DNA of 64,000 nucleotides from Nocardia yamanashiensis NBRC 100130 (GTDB lineage Bacteria; Actinomycetota; Actinomycetes; Mycobacteriales; Mycobacteriaceae): positions 1 to 64,000 of the forward strand of contig NZ_BDCD01000006.1 of NCBI RefSeq assembly GCF_001613325.1. Reading direction: 5' to 3'. A program made the translations under genes and the position numbers. Shown piece after piece: positions 1-7,458 of this stretch; positions within the stretch are counted from its first letter, which is position 1, and every line of letters starts with the position of its first letter. The notes under the pieces were generated by a model, which saw only the letters and a list, made by a program, of their open reading frames with translations, ran no database searches and was not told the DNA's origin.

Positions 1-55
1 ACTGACGTCCCGTCCTCCGCTGATTCCCTTCGCCTCGAAACAATTCGGAGAAATC

Positions 56-1627
56 ATGACCATTTCACCCGACGCACTGTCCCAGCACGTGCTCGACGAT
101 GACCTCATCGACCGGCTGATCGAGCTGGTGCCGGCGACCAGCGGCCAGACCAACACCGTGCATGCGCCGATGACGGCCGAACCGCTGGCCGCCCTTCCGA
201 TCTCCGGGCTCGACGATGTCGAACACGCCTTCACGCAAGCCCGTGCGGCTCAACGCGAGTGGGCCGACCTGCCACCGCGCCGGCGAGCCGAGGTGCTGTC
301 CAACTTTCACGACCTCGTGCTCGACCATCAACAGACCCTCCTCGACTTCATCCAATGGGAGACCGGCAAAGCCCGCAAACACGCCTTCGACGAAGTCCTG
401 GACACCGCGCTCGTGGCGAACTATTACGCTCGCCGAGGGCCCGGATACCTTGCCCCGCAACGACGTACAGGCGCAGTCCCGGTGCTGACCCAGACCTGGG
501 TACTGCACCAGCCCAAGGGCGTCGTCGGGGTGATCTCGCCCTGGAACTATCCGCTGTCCATGGGCGTCACCGACGGACTCGCCGCCGTTATGGCCGGCAA
601 CGCCATTGTGCAGAAACCGGACTCGCAAACCCCGCTCACCGCCCTGCTCGCGGTGGACCTGCTGCACCGAGCCGGCTTGCCGCGCGGGCTATGGCAGGTT
701 GTTTCCGGCTCCGGATCGGTCGTCGGCGGCGCGATCATCGACCGCGCGGACTTCGTGTGTTTCACCGGCTCGACCGCGACCGGGCGGCTCGTCGCCCAGC
801 GCGCCTCGGCGCGGCTGGTCGGCTGCACGCTCGAACTCGGCGGCAAGAACGCCATGCTGGTGCTGGCCGACGCGGACATCGACAAAGCCGCCGAAGCCGC
901 TGTGCGGGGCTGCTTCTCGTCAGCGGGCCAGCTGTGCGTGTCCATCGAGCGCCTGTACCTGCACGACACCGTCAGAGAAGAATTCCTGGCTCGGTTTCTA
1001 CCCCGCGTGAACGCCCTGCGACTGGGACGCTCCTTCGACTGGGAGACCGATATGGGGTCGCTGATCAATGCCGATCAGCTGGCGACGGTCGGCAAACACG
1101 TCGAGGACGCACTCGGCAAGGGTGCGGAACTCTTGGCGGGCGGGGCGCCGCGACCAGACCTCGGACCCTACTTCTACGAGCCCACCGTCCTGTCGGGGAC
1201 ACCGAGCACCGCCTTGTGCTTCACCGAGGAAACCTTCGGGCCGCTGGTCTCGGTCTACGGATTCACCAGCGAGGACGAGGTGATCGCGGCCGCCAACACC
1301 GGGCACTACGGGCTCAATGCCAGCGTCTGGAGCACCGATATCACCCGCGCCCGCACCATCGCCGCGCGAATCAAGGCGGGCACGGTGAACATCAACGAGG
1401 TATACGCCGCGGCCTGGGCTTCGGTGGACGCGCCGATGGGCGGCATGCGCGAATCAGGTCTGAACCGTCGCCACGGGGTCGAAGGAATTCTCAAATACAC
1501 CGAGCCCCAGACCGTCGCGGTGCAGCGACTCCATGGGATCACCGCGCCTGAATTCCTCGACGACGAGAGATTCGCCAAGGCCGCCACCGCTGGGCTGCGG
1601 CTACTCAAGCTCATCGGCTGGAGCTGA
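56..1627 (+). CDS. gabD2: Succinic semialdehyde dehydrogenase (GabD2-type aldehyde dehydrogenase)
   Basis: NAD(P)-dependent aldehyde dehydrogenase of 523 residues, predicted to oxidise succinic semialdehyde to succinate in the cytosol. The Rossmann region carries the SPWNYP segment and the GSTATGR loop. The general base Glu lies in LELGGK (about E260) and the catalytic Cys in SAGQLCVS (about C294). The wording around that Cys and the full length fit the actinobacterial GabD2 group rather than the betaine aldehyde dehydrogenase group; this is from memory of the family. A GGAG ribosome site lies about 8 bases before the ATG. A small membrane protein follows after about 40 bases and may be co-transcribed. 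The substrate is inferred from family resemblance only. Confidence 0.9.
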   Translation: MTISPDALSQHVLDDDLIDRLIELVPATSGQTNTVHAPMTAEPLAALPISGLDDVEHAFTQARAAQREWADLPPRRRAEVLSNFHDLVLDHQQTLLDFIQWETGKARKHAFDEVLDTALVANYYARRGPGYLAPQRRTGAVPVLTQTWVLHQPKGVVGVISPWNYPLSMGVTDGLAAVMAGNAIVQKPDSQTPLTALLAVDLLHRAGLPRGLWQVVSGSGSVVGGAIIDRADFVCFTGSTATGRLVAQRASARLVGCTLELGGKNAMLVLADADIDKAAEAAVRGCFSSAGQLCVSIERLYLHDTVREEFLARFLPRVNALRLGRSFDWETDMGSLINADQLATVGKHVEDALGKGAELLAGGAPRPDLGPYFYEPTVLSGTPSTALCFTEETFGPLVSVYGFTSEDEVIAAANTGHYGLNASVWSTDITRARTIAARIKAGTVNINEVYAAAWASVDAPMGGMRESGLNRRHGVEGILKYTEPQTVAVQRLHGITAPEFLDDERFAKAATAGLRLLKLIGWS

Positions 1628-1669
1628 CGCCCGAGCGATACCGAATTCCCTTCTACGACAGGAATGATC

Positions 1670-2095
1670 ATGTCCTACTCGGTTCGCGTAGCCACGCCGC
1701 CGGCCGTCAGGGTCCGGCCCATCGTGTCGCCGGCGCACACGGCACTGCTCCTCGACGGAGCGGTCAAGGTGGCATGTGGCGGCGCACTGCTTTCGATCGC
1801 GGCGGGCTTTTTCGAAGTGCGTCACGGTCTTTCGACGGGTCTGCTCACAGTCGCGGGCGCGTTCTTCATACTCATCGGTGTGGCCACGGCCGTCTTGCAG
1901 GCACGCCTGGTCAGCGACGAACGCGGAACGGTCCTGGTGATCGCGCTCAATTCCGCGATCGCGCTCGCTGCCACGATGGCAGTGGTGCAACAGTGGCGAG
2001 GCATCACCATTGCCGGAGGCGTGCTGTTCTGTGTGACGATCGCTGCGGTGACCATTTCCTCGGCGATATTCGCCTTCGCACGGGCCGCTGACTGA
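1670..2095 (+). CDS. Small four-helix membrane protein, function unknown
   Basis: A protein of 141 residues with about four hydrophobic segments (roughly residues 25-45, 52-72, 85-105 and 112-135) and short loops, so an inner-membrane protein. I do not recognise a named family. Two ATG codons lie six bases apart; the second is chosen because the AGGA ribosome site abuts the first with no spacer but lies six bases from the second. It follows gabD2 in the same orientation and ends just before a strong bidirectional terminator, so the two genes probably form one transcript. Confidence 0.65.
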   Translation: MSYSVRVATPPAVRVRPIVSPAHTALLLDGAVKVACGGALLSIAAGFFEVRHGLSTGLLTVAGAFFILIGVATAVLQARLVSDERGTVLVIALNSAIALAATMAVVQQWRGITIAGGVLFCVTIAAVTISSAIFAFARAAD

Positions 2096-2110
2096 ATCTC
2101 CGGCTCAGCG

Positions 2111-2160
2111 AAAAAGCGGACGGTCCAGGGCTATCGAATTGCCCAGACCGTCCGCTCTTT
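2111..2160. terminator. Bidirectional intrinsic terminator
   Basis: A perfect 11-bp inverted repeat (AGCGGACGGTC and its complement), with a further GGGC/GCCC pairing inside the loop, is flanked by a run of five A on the left and CTTT on the right. It sits between the convergent membrane-protein and TetR genes and should stop transcription from both sides. Confidence 0.88.
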
Positions 2161-2189
2161 CGTTTCTCGACTGCGCCGTTCGGGTCCGA

Positions 2190-2819
2190 TCAGCGCACGT
2201 CGGTTTGCGATCGCTCGCCATAAACGACGCGACCCCAGACCAAGGACATGATCTCGACCCATCGTTCGGCATCGACATCGTTCTCCCCATTGACGAACTC
2301 CCGGACCATTTCGATGGCCAGCGCCGACAATGCGAACGCGATGGTGTCCGGTTCACCGTCCAGCGCGACACCGGCCTGCTGCTGCCCGCTGATCCGTTCC
2401 GCGAGCGCCGTCCGGAACGCACTGCTGGAAGCATGTACCGCCGCTGCGACGTCGGCGTCGTAGTTGGCGACTTCCAGGAAGGCCGCGATGACCACGCGGT
2501 GCGGTTCGAGATAGCCGATAGCTGCGCGCAGCGCACCCGGCATATTCTCCGGGCCGGACGGCCACTCCCCCATCTGCTCGCTCATCCGGGCGGTCACCGG
2601 CGAGAGCGCTTCGGCGACGAGCCGGGACAGCAAGTCGTTCTTGTCGACGAAGTGGCTGTAGAACGCCGGGCGAGACACCCCCGCCCGTTCGGCGATCTGC
2701 TGGATAGTGATGTCGGAGAACGCCGTTCCCGCTTCCAGCAGCTCGCGCAGCGCGGTCATCAACTCCGCCGCGGCCTGCTTGCGGCGGGCCTTCGCGGTCG
2801 ATGTCCGATTCGTCAGCAT
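2190..2819 (-). CDS. TetR family transcriptional regulator
   Basis: A 209-residue TetR-type repressor. The N-terminal helix-turn-helix (about residues 15-62) has the typical form, with TIQQIAERAGVSRPAFYSHF as the second and recognition helices; the rest is an all-helical ligand-binding domain with no specific match I can name. It is transcribed away from the carrier-protein biosynthetic operon, across a 295-base gap that holds a TGACA-N6-TGTCA inverted repeat. That makes it the likely local repressor of that operon, with a pathway product or intermediate as the probable inducer. This regulatory role is inferred from position. It ends at the bidirectional terminator shared with the gene before it. 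Confidence 0.9.
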   Translation of the reverse strand: MLTNRTSTAKARRKQAAAELMTALRELLEAGTAFSDITIQQIAERAGVSRPAFYSHFVDKNDLLSRLVAEALSPVTARMSEQMGEWPSGPENMPGALRAAIGYLEPHRVVIAAFLEVANYDADVAAAVHASSSAFRTALAERISGQQQAGVALDGEPDTIAFALSALAIEMVREFVNGENDVDAERWVEIMSLVWGRVVYGERSQTDVR

Positions 2820-2896
2820 GTCCCCGGAACTCCTTCCACCGGCGGCGGAGTTCGCCGCGTCGCGCCGGCCTCAGCTCGAACGCGTGTCGTACAGGG

Positions 2897-2912
2897 TGAC
2901 AAACATGTGTCA
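2897..2912. promoter_or_regulatory. Inverted repeat, candidate TetR operator
   Basis: TGACA-N6-TGTCA lies about 80 bases upstream of the TetR start and about 200 bases upstream of the divergent operon. The hexamer ACATGT inside it recurs at 2962-2967, where ACATGTGAC reads on the opposite strand. Two related sites in one divergent gap suit a repressor controlling both directions. The sites are visible; the binding protein is inferred. Confidence 0.4.
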
Positions 2913-3114
2913 GACCCTAGCCTGACGGATTGTTCACGCCAGCACAAGAGCGCCATTGGTCACATGTACAACCCGGCGGCTCTGAAAAGACCAATTCCAT
3001 TCCCGGACAACAAGTCGTGACGTAACCCGTTGAAGACACCACGCTACGTCCGCATGCTCGAACCGTCACGTCGTCAGCGCAGTCGCGCGCAGCACACAAC
3101 GACCAAGGAAAAGC

Positions 3115-3978
3115 ATGTCCGCAAAACTCGACGCGGTGCTGGAGCGATTATCAGAATTGTCCCGCCGCGGATACTACAACCCCTACACCCGATTCGACTG
3201 GCCTCCGCACGTGGACCGCGATTCTTGGTGGATGGATCAGGAATACCTGACCGTTCACGGCACCCGCGAAAGCCTCGATACCGCTGCGGCGATCCGGCTT
3301 TCCCAGGCCGAGACCATCAACTTTTTCAGTCTCCACGTACACGGCATACGCGAACTCATGGGTGAGGTCGCCGTCCGGATACACACGCCGCGCTTCCGGC
3401 GCGCATCGGAGTATCTGCATCATTTCCTCGGTGAGGAGAACGACCACATGTGGTTCTTCGCCGAATTCTGCAATCGGTATTGGGACGGGGTGTATCCCGC
3501 GCCCGCGCCGAGCCCGATCGCCGCGACGATGAACGCCGGACCGTGGACCGATTTCGTGGTGTTCAGCCGGATCCTGGTGTTCGAGGAACTCTTCGACTAC
3601 TACAACGCGCGCTTGGCGACCAGTACCGCGGTGCCCCCCATCGTCGCCGAATTGCACGCTGCCCACCATCACGACGAGAACCGCCATGTGGCCTTCGGCA
3701 AAAGACTGGTCGAATGGCTGTACACCGAGGCCCTCGAGAATGACGGCGGCCCGGGCAAGGCGGCGGTGGCCACCTATGTCAAGAAGTACATCGAGCATTC
3801 CGTGGCCAGCATGTACAACCCGCGCTGCTATGCCCATGCGGGCGTGGACAATCCGCTCGCGCTGCGCCGGAGGCTACTCGGGGACCCGGCGCGGCGGCAG
3901 GTGCACACCGACATCATGCGCCGCCTCGACCGGTTCTACCTCGGACTCGGACTCTACGAAGGGTCGTGGGATCAATGA
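3115..3978 (+). CDS. AurF-like non-haem diiron oxygenase
   Basis: A 287-residue ferritin-fold diiron oxygenase of the AurF (p-aminobenzoate N-oxygenase) group. All the expected metal ligands can be placed: E67, then E108-x-x-H111 in EENDH, a Glu in FEELF (about E157/E158), then H184 and E188-x-x-H191 in HHHDENRH. Enzymes of this family oxidise amines, sometimes on carrier-bound substrates. It is the first gene of seven tightly packed genes; an AAGGA ribosome site lies five bases before the ATG, and its stop overlaps the acyl carrier protein start by four bases. I infer that it oxidises the amino group or carbon skeleton of an aminoacyl unit held on that carrier. The substrate is unknown. Confidence 0.85.
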   Translation: MSAKLDAVLERLSELSRRGYYNPYTRFDWPPHVDRDSWWMDQEYLTVHGTRESLDTAAAIRLSQAETINFFSLHVHGIRELMGEVAVRIHTPRFRRASEYLHHFLGEENDHMWFFAEFCNRYWDGVYPAPAPSPIAATMNAGPWTDFVVFSRILVFEELFDYYNARLATSTAVPPIVAELHAAHHHDENRHVAFGKRLVEWLYTEALENDGGPGKAAVATYVKKYIEHSVASMYNPRCYAHAGVDNPLALRRRLLGDPARRQVHTDIMRRLDRFYLGLGLYEGSWDQ

Positions 3979-4241
3979 CCGCGCCGCCACCCACCGCAGT
4001 CGATGACGCCATGCGCGAGATCGTCGGCTTTCTCACCGCCCGCAATCCCGAGTTCCTAGGCACCGATCCCAACCTGGACCTCATCGAGAGCCGGACCCTG
4101 GATTCACTGGGGCTGGTCGAATTCCTGCTCTTGCTGCAAGAGCTGACCGGAACCGAAATCGACATGGCGACCTTGGATCTGGACACCGTTCGCACACTCG
4201 GGCGGCTCCGCGCCAGCTACTTCATCCAGGAGGAACAATGA
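3975..4241 (+). CDS. Acyl (aminoacyl) carrier protein
   Basis: A stand-alone carrier protein of 88 residues. The phosphopantetheine serine is S44 in the DSLGLVEF motif, within the usual four-helix acidic fold. The ATG overlaps the preceding stop as ATGA; an in-frame GTG nine bases earlier is possible but less likely. Its stop overlaps the next gene's start in the same way. The neighbour is an amino acid:carrier-protein ligase, so this carrier is probably charged with an amino acid rather than only an acyl chain, and then presents it to the diiron oxygenase, the reductase and the KAS III-like enzyme. It has 4'-phosphopantetheine as expected prosthetic group; no dedicated transferase gene is present nearby. 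Confidence 0.88.
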   Translation: MTAPPPTAVDDAMREIVGFLTARNPEFLGTDPNLDLIESRTLDSLGLVEFLLLLQELTGTEIDMATLDLDTVRTLGRLRASYFIQEEQ

Positions 4242-5041
4242 TCTCGGCCACGGGCTCCGACTACTACACGATCGACGGACTGGCGGTGCTCGGGCCGCGC
4301 GTCGCCCGGGTCAAATACAGCCTCGACGCGATATTTCGGCAGTGGGCGAACGACATCGGCGCCCAGGAATGGGAACTCCCATCCCTGCTCACCGAATCCC
4401 AGCTGACGGCCTTCGACTACTTCGACAATTTCCCCCATCTCGCGGTGGCCGCGACGCCCACCATGCCGGCGGCGAACGACCGGGAGCGGCTGTTCATCGC
4501 CTCCGCCGCCTGCTATGGGGTCTACGCCGCGCTCGCCGACACCCAACTCGACGATTCGATCGTGGTCACAGTCAGCGGCCGATGCTGCCGCAATGAACGG
4601 GAATACCGTGGACTGCGCCGGTTGCATCACTTCACCATGCGCGAACTGATCGCCCTCGGATCGGCCGAGCACGCGGCGACGCACCTGGGGTACCTCAAGC
4701 CTCGAATCCTTGCTCTCACAGCACATCTCGGGCTGGCGGTGCGCGTGGAGACCGCTACCGATCCGTTCTTCGACCCGAATGGTTCCCGGGCCGTCATGCA
4801 GCGACTGCTGCCGGTCAAGGAGGAAGTGCTGACCGACGACGACGTGGCCATCGCCTCCTTCAACAGTCATCGCAACTTCTTCGGCGACCGCGCCCGTATC
4901 CGGCATGCCGGCGATGCCGTGCACACCAGCTGCGTCGCTTTCGGCTTGGAGCGCTGGATTCACGCCCTGGACCGGCGCTACGACGGCGACTGGGCGGCCG
5001 CAGCCGCCGCGGTCGAATCCTTCCGCGGAGGTGCGGTCTGA
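4238..5041 (+). CDS. Amino acid:[carrier protein] ligase, class II aminoacyl-tRNA-synthetase-like
   Basis: A 267-residue truncated seryl-tRNA-synthetase homologue without a tRNA-binding arm. Class II motif 2 reads CCRNEREYRGL followed by HFTMRE, and motif 3 is CVAFGLERW. The zinc ligands known for this family can be placed as a Cys at 116/117, E136 and C232; the motif 2 and 3 arginines are R118 and R239. Family members studied in Bradyrhizobium and Agrobacterium adenylate glycine or alanine and load it on the phosphopantetheine of a carrier protein instead of tRNA. It overlaps a carrier-protein gene by four bases, which is the expected partner. FNSHRNFFG matches the substrate-loop region of this group. 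The amino acid used cannot be told from sequence. Confidence 0.85.
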   Translation: MISATGSDYYTIDGLAVLGPRVARVKYSLDAIFRQWANDIGAQEWELPSLLTESQLTAFDYFDNFPHLAVAATPTMPAANDRERLFIASAACYGVYAALADTQLDDSIVVTVSGRCCRNEREYRGLRRLHHFTMRELIALGSAEHAATHLGYLKPRILALTAHLGLAVRVETATDPFFDPNGSRAVMQRLLPVKEEVLTDDDVAIASFNSHRNFFGDRARIRHAGDAVHTSCVAFGLERWIHALDRRYDGDWAAAAAAVESFRGGAV

Positions 5042-6072
5042 TGTCCGCACCGATCTTCCTCACCGGAGCCTCCGGCGTCGTCGGCACAGCGTTGCGGGAG
5101 CAACTCGAGCCCGGTTCGTACACTGTTCTCGCCCATCGCACCCGATTGACCGGAACGACCTCGGTCGTCGCCGGCGATATCACCCGCCCGAAGTTCGGAC
5201 TGCCGGCCGACGTCTACGCCCGGTTGGCCGATTCCATCGGATGCGTCGTGCACGCCGCGGCCAATACGCAGCTCAATGCCGATCCGGCCGAACTGGTCCG
5301 GCAGAACTGTCTCGGTACCCGGCATGCCATCGAGCTGGCGAACGCCGCGCAGGTGCCGCTCATCCACGTCAGCACCGCCTTCGTCGACGCCATCGATCGC
5401 CCCGAAAACAGCGGCGTCCGAATGCATTACGCCGAGTCGAAGCGGGCGGGCGAGCAACTGGTGACCGATCGCGCGCGCCGTTGGTCGATCGTGCGGCCCT
5501 CGATCGTCATCGGCGACTCGCGCGATGGGCGCATCGCCGACTACCAGGGCCTGTACCGGCTGGCCGAAATGGTGCGCGACGGCCGGCTGCCGTTCGTGCC
5601 ATGTCCGGCGGACGCACTGGTTGACGTAATTCCGCAGGATGTGGTGGGAGCCGCGCTGGCCCACCTTGCCAACACCGCGCTCGTCACCGGAACCACCGGA
5701 GTGGAACAGGTGTGGCTCACCTCCGGGGCCGCCGCACCCACGGTCCGCGAGGTGGTGCGGGCGTTCGCCGCACCACACACCGAAACCGCTGCGGCCGTGC
5801 GTATCCCACGATGCGTCGATCGCGACCAGTACGAGCGATTGATCCGCCCGGTATTCCTCTCCGCCCTCGACGACCGATCGGCCCGCCGGATCGACAACCT
5901 CTTCACCCATGTCGCACCGTACGTGTCGATCGTCCAACCGTTCCCCGAACCCACTGCGGTCGGCGACTACCTGCCCGCCACCGCTGACCCCCTCACGGTG
6001 CTGGAACGGGCGCTGCGCCACTGGGCGCACGCGACCGGCGGCAAGCCGGAAGGAATCCTCCAGAATGCCTGA
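5041..6072 (+). CDS. NAD(P)-binding SDR, thioester-reductase-like
   Basis: A 343-residue extended short-chain dehydrogenase of the NAD-binding-4/thioester-reductase type. It has the nucleotide loop TGASGVVG at residues 8-15, a VHAAANT segment, and the catalytic pair Y130 and K134 in YAESK. Stand-alone and fused members release carrier-bound thioesters as aldehydes or alcohols with NADPH. The ATG shares a base with the preceding stop (TGATG), so translation is coupled to the carrier ligase gene. I infer that it reduces the aminoacyl or acyl thioester on the neighbouring carrier protein. A sugar or sterol epimerase-like role is the main alternative, but the context argues for thioester release. 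Confidence 0.75.
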   Translation: MSAPIFLTGASGVVGTALREQLEPGSYTVLAHRTRLTGTTSVVAGDITRPKFGLPADVYARLADSIGCVVHAAANTQLNADPAELVRQNCLGTRHAIELANAAQVPLIHVSTAFVDAIDRPENSGVRMHYAESKRAGEQLVTDRARRWSIVRPSIVIGDSRDGRIADYQGLYRLAEMVRDGRLPFVPCPADALVDVIPQDVVGAALAHLANTALVTGTTGVEQVWLTSGAAAPTVREVVRAFAAPHTETAAAVRIPRCVDRDQYERLIRPVFLSALDDRSARRIDNLFTHVAPYVSIVQPFPEPTAVGDYLPATADPLTVLERALRHWAHATGGKPEGILQNA

Positions 6073-6541
6073 CTATTGCTTGAAAGCAACAGTTTCCGAC
6101 ACCACCCCGGATGCTGTCTTCGCCGCCATCGCGGACTTCGGCCGTTATCCCGCGCTGGTACCGGACGTGATCGCGGCCCTGACGGTGCGAATCGAGGACG
6201 GGCAGCGCCATTCGGATTGGGCGGTCCGCTTCCATGGCGGAACCCTGAAATGGGGCGAACGCGATATCGTCGACGCCGCCACGTACCGCATCGAATTCCA
6301 GCAGACCACCGGTGATTTCGCCGAGTTCGCCGGGAGCTGGCAGATCGACGCGGTGCCGGACGGATATGTGCGAGTGTCGCTCGCCGCGAGCTTCGACCTC
6401 GGAATGCCTGATGTGGCAGAGATTCTCGACCCCATCGCCCTGGATGCTTTCGACTCGACCATGCGCACTCTACTGACCACCCTGGTCGGCACGAATCTCC
6501 AATTCGAGGACACAGCAGCTGTTTCCGGAGGCAAAGCGTGA
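6065..6541 (+). CDS. SRPBCC (polyketide cyclase/START-like) family protein
   Basis: A 158-residue START/Bet v1-fold protein, recognised by the N-terminal AVFAAIADFGRYPALVPDV segment typical of polyketide cyclase and ribosome-association-toxin-like SRPBCC proteins. The ATG lies inside the last codons of the SDR gene with an eight-base overlap. Members bind hydrophobic ligands and can direct cyclisation or dehydration of enzyme-bound chains. Within this operon it could bind or cyclise the product formed by the KAS III-like enzyme and the reductase. No catalytic residue can be assigned, so a ligand-carrier role is equally possible. Confidence 0.75.
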   Translation: MPDYCLKATVSDTTPDAVFAAIADFGRYPALVPDVIAALTVRIEDGQRHSDWAVRFHGGTLKWGERDIVDAATYRIEFQQTTGDFAEFAGSWQIDAVPDGYVRVSLAASFDLGMPDVAEILDPIALDAFDSTMRTLLTTLVGTNLQFEDTAAVSGGKA

Positions 6542-7458
6542 TCGACAGCGCGTACCTGCATTCGATCGGCTGGGCGCGCGGCGAACGACGCTCGTTCCTG
6601 GAGCAACTCGATGCGAACTCCCCCGTGCGCACACGCACCGCCCAGGAAGGCATCGAGCACTACTACCAGGCCGACTGCATGCCATGGGAACTCGCACGGC
6701 AAGCCGCGATCGAGACCCTCCGCCGTGCCGACCTGACTGCCGATGACCTCGACCTGATCTTGTACTCCACCGAATCGACCGACGCGCGTATCGATATCAG
6801 CAAGGATCCCAACCGCTTCGCCGAAGCGATCGGGGCAACCCTGACGCCGTGCATCGCGGTGACCGGCAATGTGTGCGCGAACTTCGGTGCGGCCCTGGCT
6901 GTCGCGCGCAATGCGGTGCGGCTGGGCGAGCATCGCACCATCCTGATGGTGACCACCGATATCTGGGATGAGCGCCCTCGCCTCGTCGATGCCGGCACCT
7001 GCCTGATGAGCGATGCCGCGGCCGCCGCCATCGTCTCCGCCGACCCGGCGGGCGCAGGGTGGCGCATCGGCCGGATCACCCCGGCCGTGGACCACGGCAT
7101 GCACGCCGTCGACCCGGCTGTGGACACCATGCACATGGTCCGCGGAACGGTCGCCGGCATCCAGCGCGCGTATCGCGGCTTCTTCACCGACACCACCGCC
7201 GCGGACTATGACCATCTGGTCTGCGGAAATCTGGGCGACACCGTCATCCAGATGTTCGCGCGCGTAGGAGGTTTCGAGGAGTCCCGGATGCTGCGCCAGA
7301 CCGCCGCCAATGGACATTGCCTGGCCGCCGACGTCCTGGTCAACCTCGACACTTTCGCGCCCGGGATGGCCGACGGTGACCGAGTGCTGGCTGTGTCCAG
7401 CGGCCACAACTATTGGACCTGTATCGATCTGACGACTGTCCGGGAGACGGCGGCATGA
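6538..7458 (+). CDS. Atypical KAS III (3-oxoacyl-ACP synthase III-like) condensing enzyme or acyltransferase
   Basis: A 306-residue thiolase-fold protein. The nucleophile is C113 in GNVCANFG, matching the KAS III active-site Cys, and SDAAAAAI matches the conserved GDGAAA region. The usual HQAN histidine motif is replaced by CGNLG (about 229-233) and the GNTS asparagine region by GHCL (H260), so the classical Cys-His-Asn triad is not intact. Such divergence is known in KAS III homologues that transfer acyl groups to O or N rather than doing Claisen condensation. It starts with GTG overlapping the preceding TGA, and GGAGG lies six bases upstream. Probably joins the carrier-bound unit to another acyl group; the reaction is inferred. 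Confidence 0.8.
   Translation: MIDSAYLHSIGWARGERRSFLEQLDANSPVRTRTAQEGIEHYYQADCMPWELARQAAIETLRRADLTADDLDLILYSTESTDARIDISKDPNRFAEAIGATLTPCIAVTGNVCANFGAALAVARNAVRLGEHRTILMVTTDIWDERPRLVDAGTCLMSDAAAAAIVSADPAGAGWRIGRITPAVDHGMHAVDPAVDTMHMVRGTVAGIQRAYRGFFTDTTAADYDHLVCGNLGDTVIQMFARVGGFEESRMLRQTAANGHCLAADVLVNLDTFAPGMADGDRVLAVSSGHNYWTCIDLTTVRETAA

Noticed and set aside
259..1551. Long plus-strand ORF in another frame of gabD2
   Set aside because: Arginine- and alanine-rich shadow with no domain; the gabD2 frame has all catalytic motifs.
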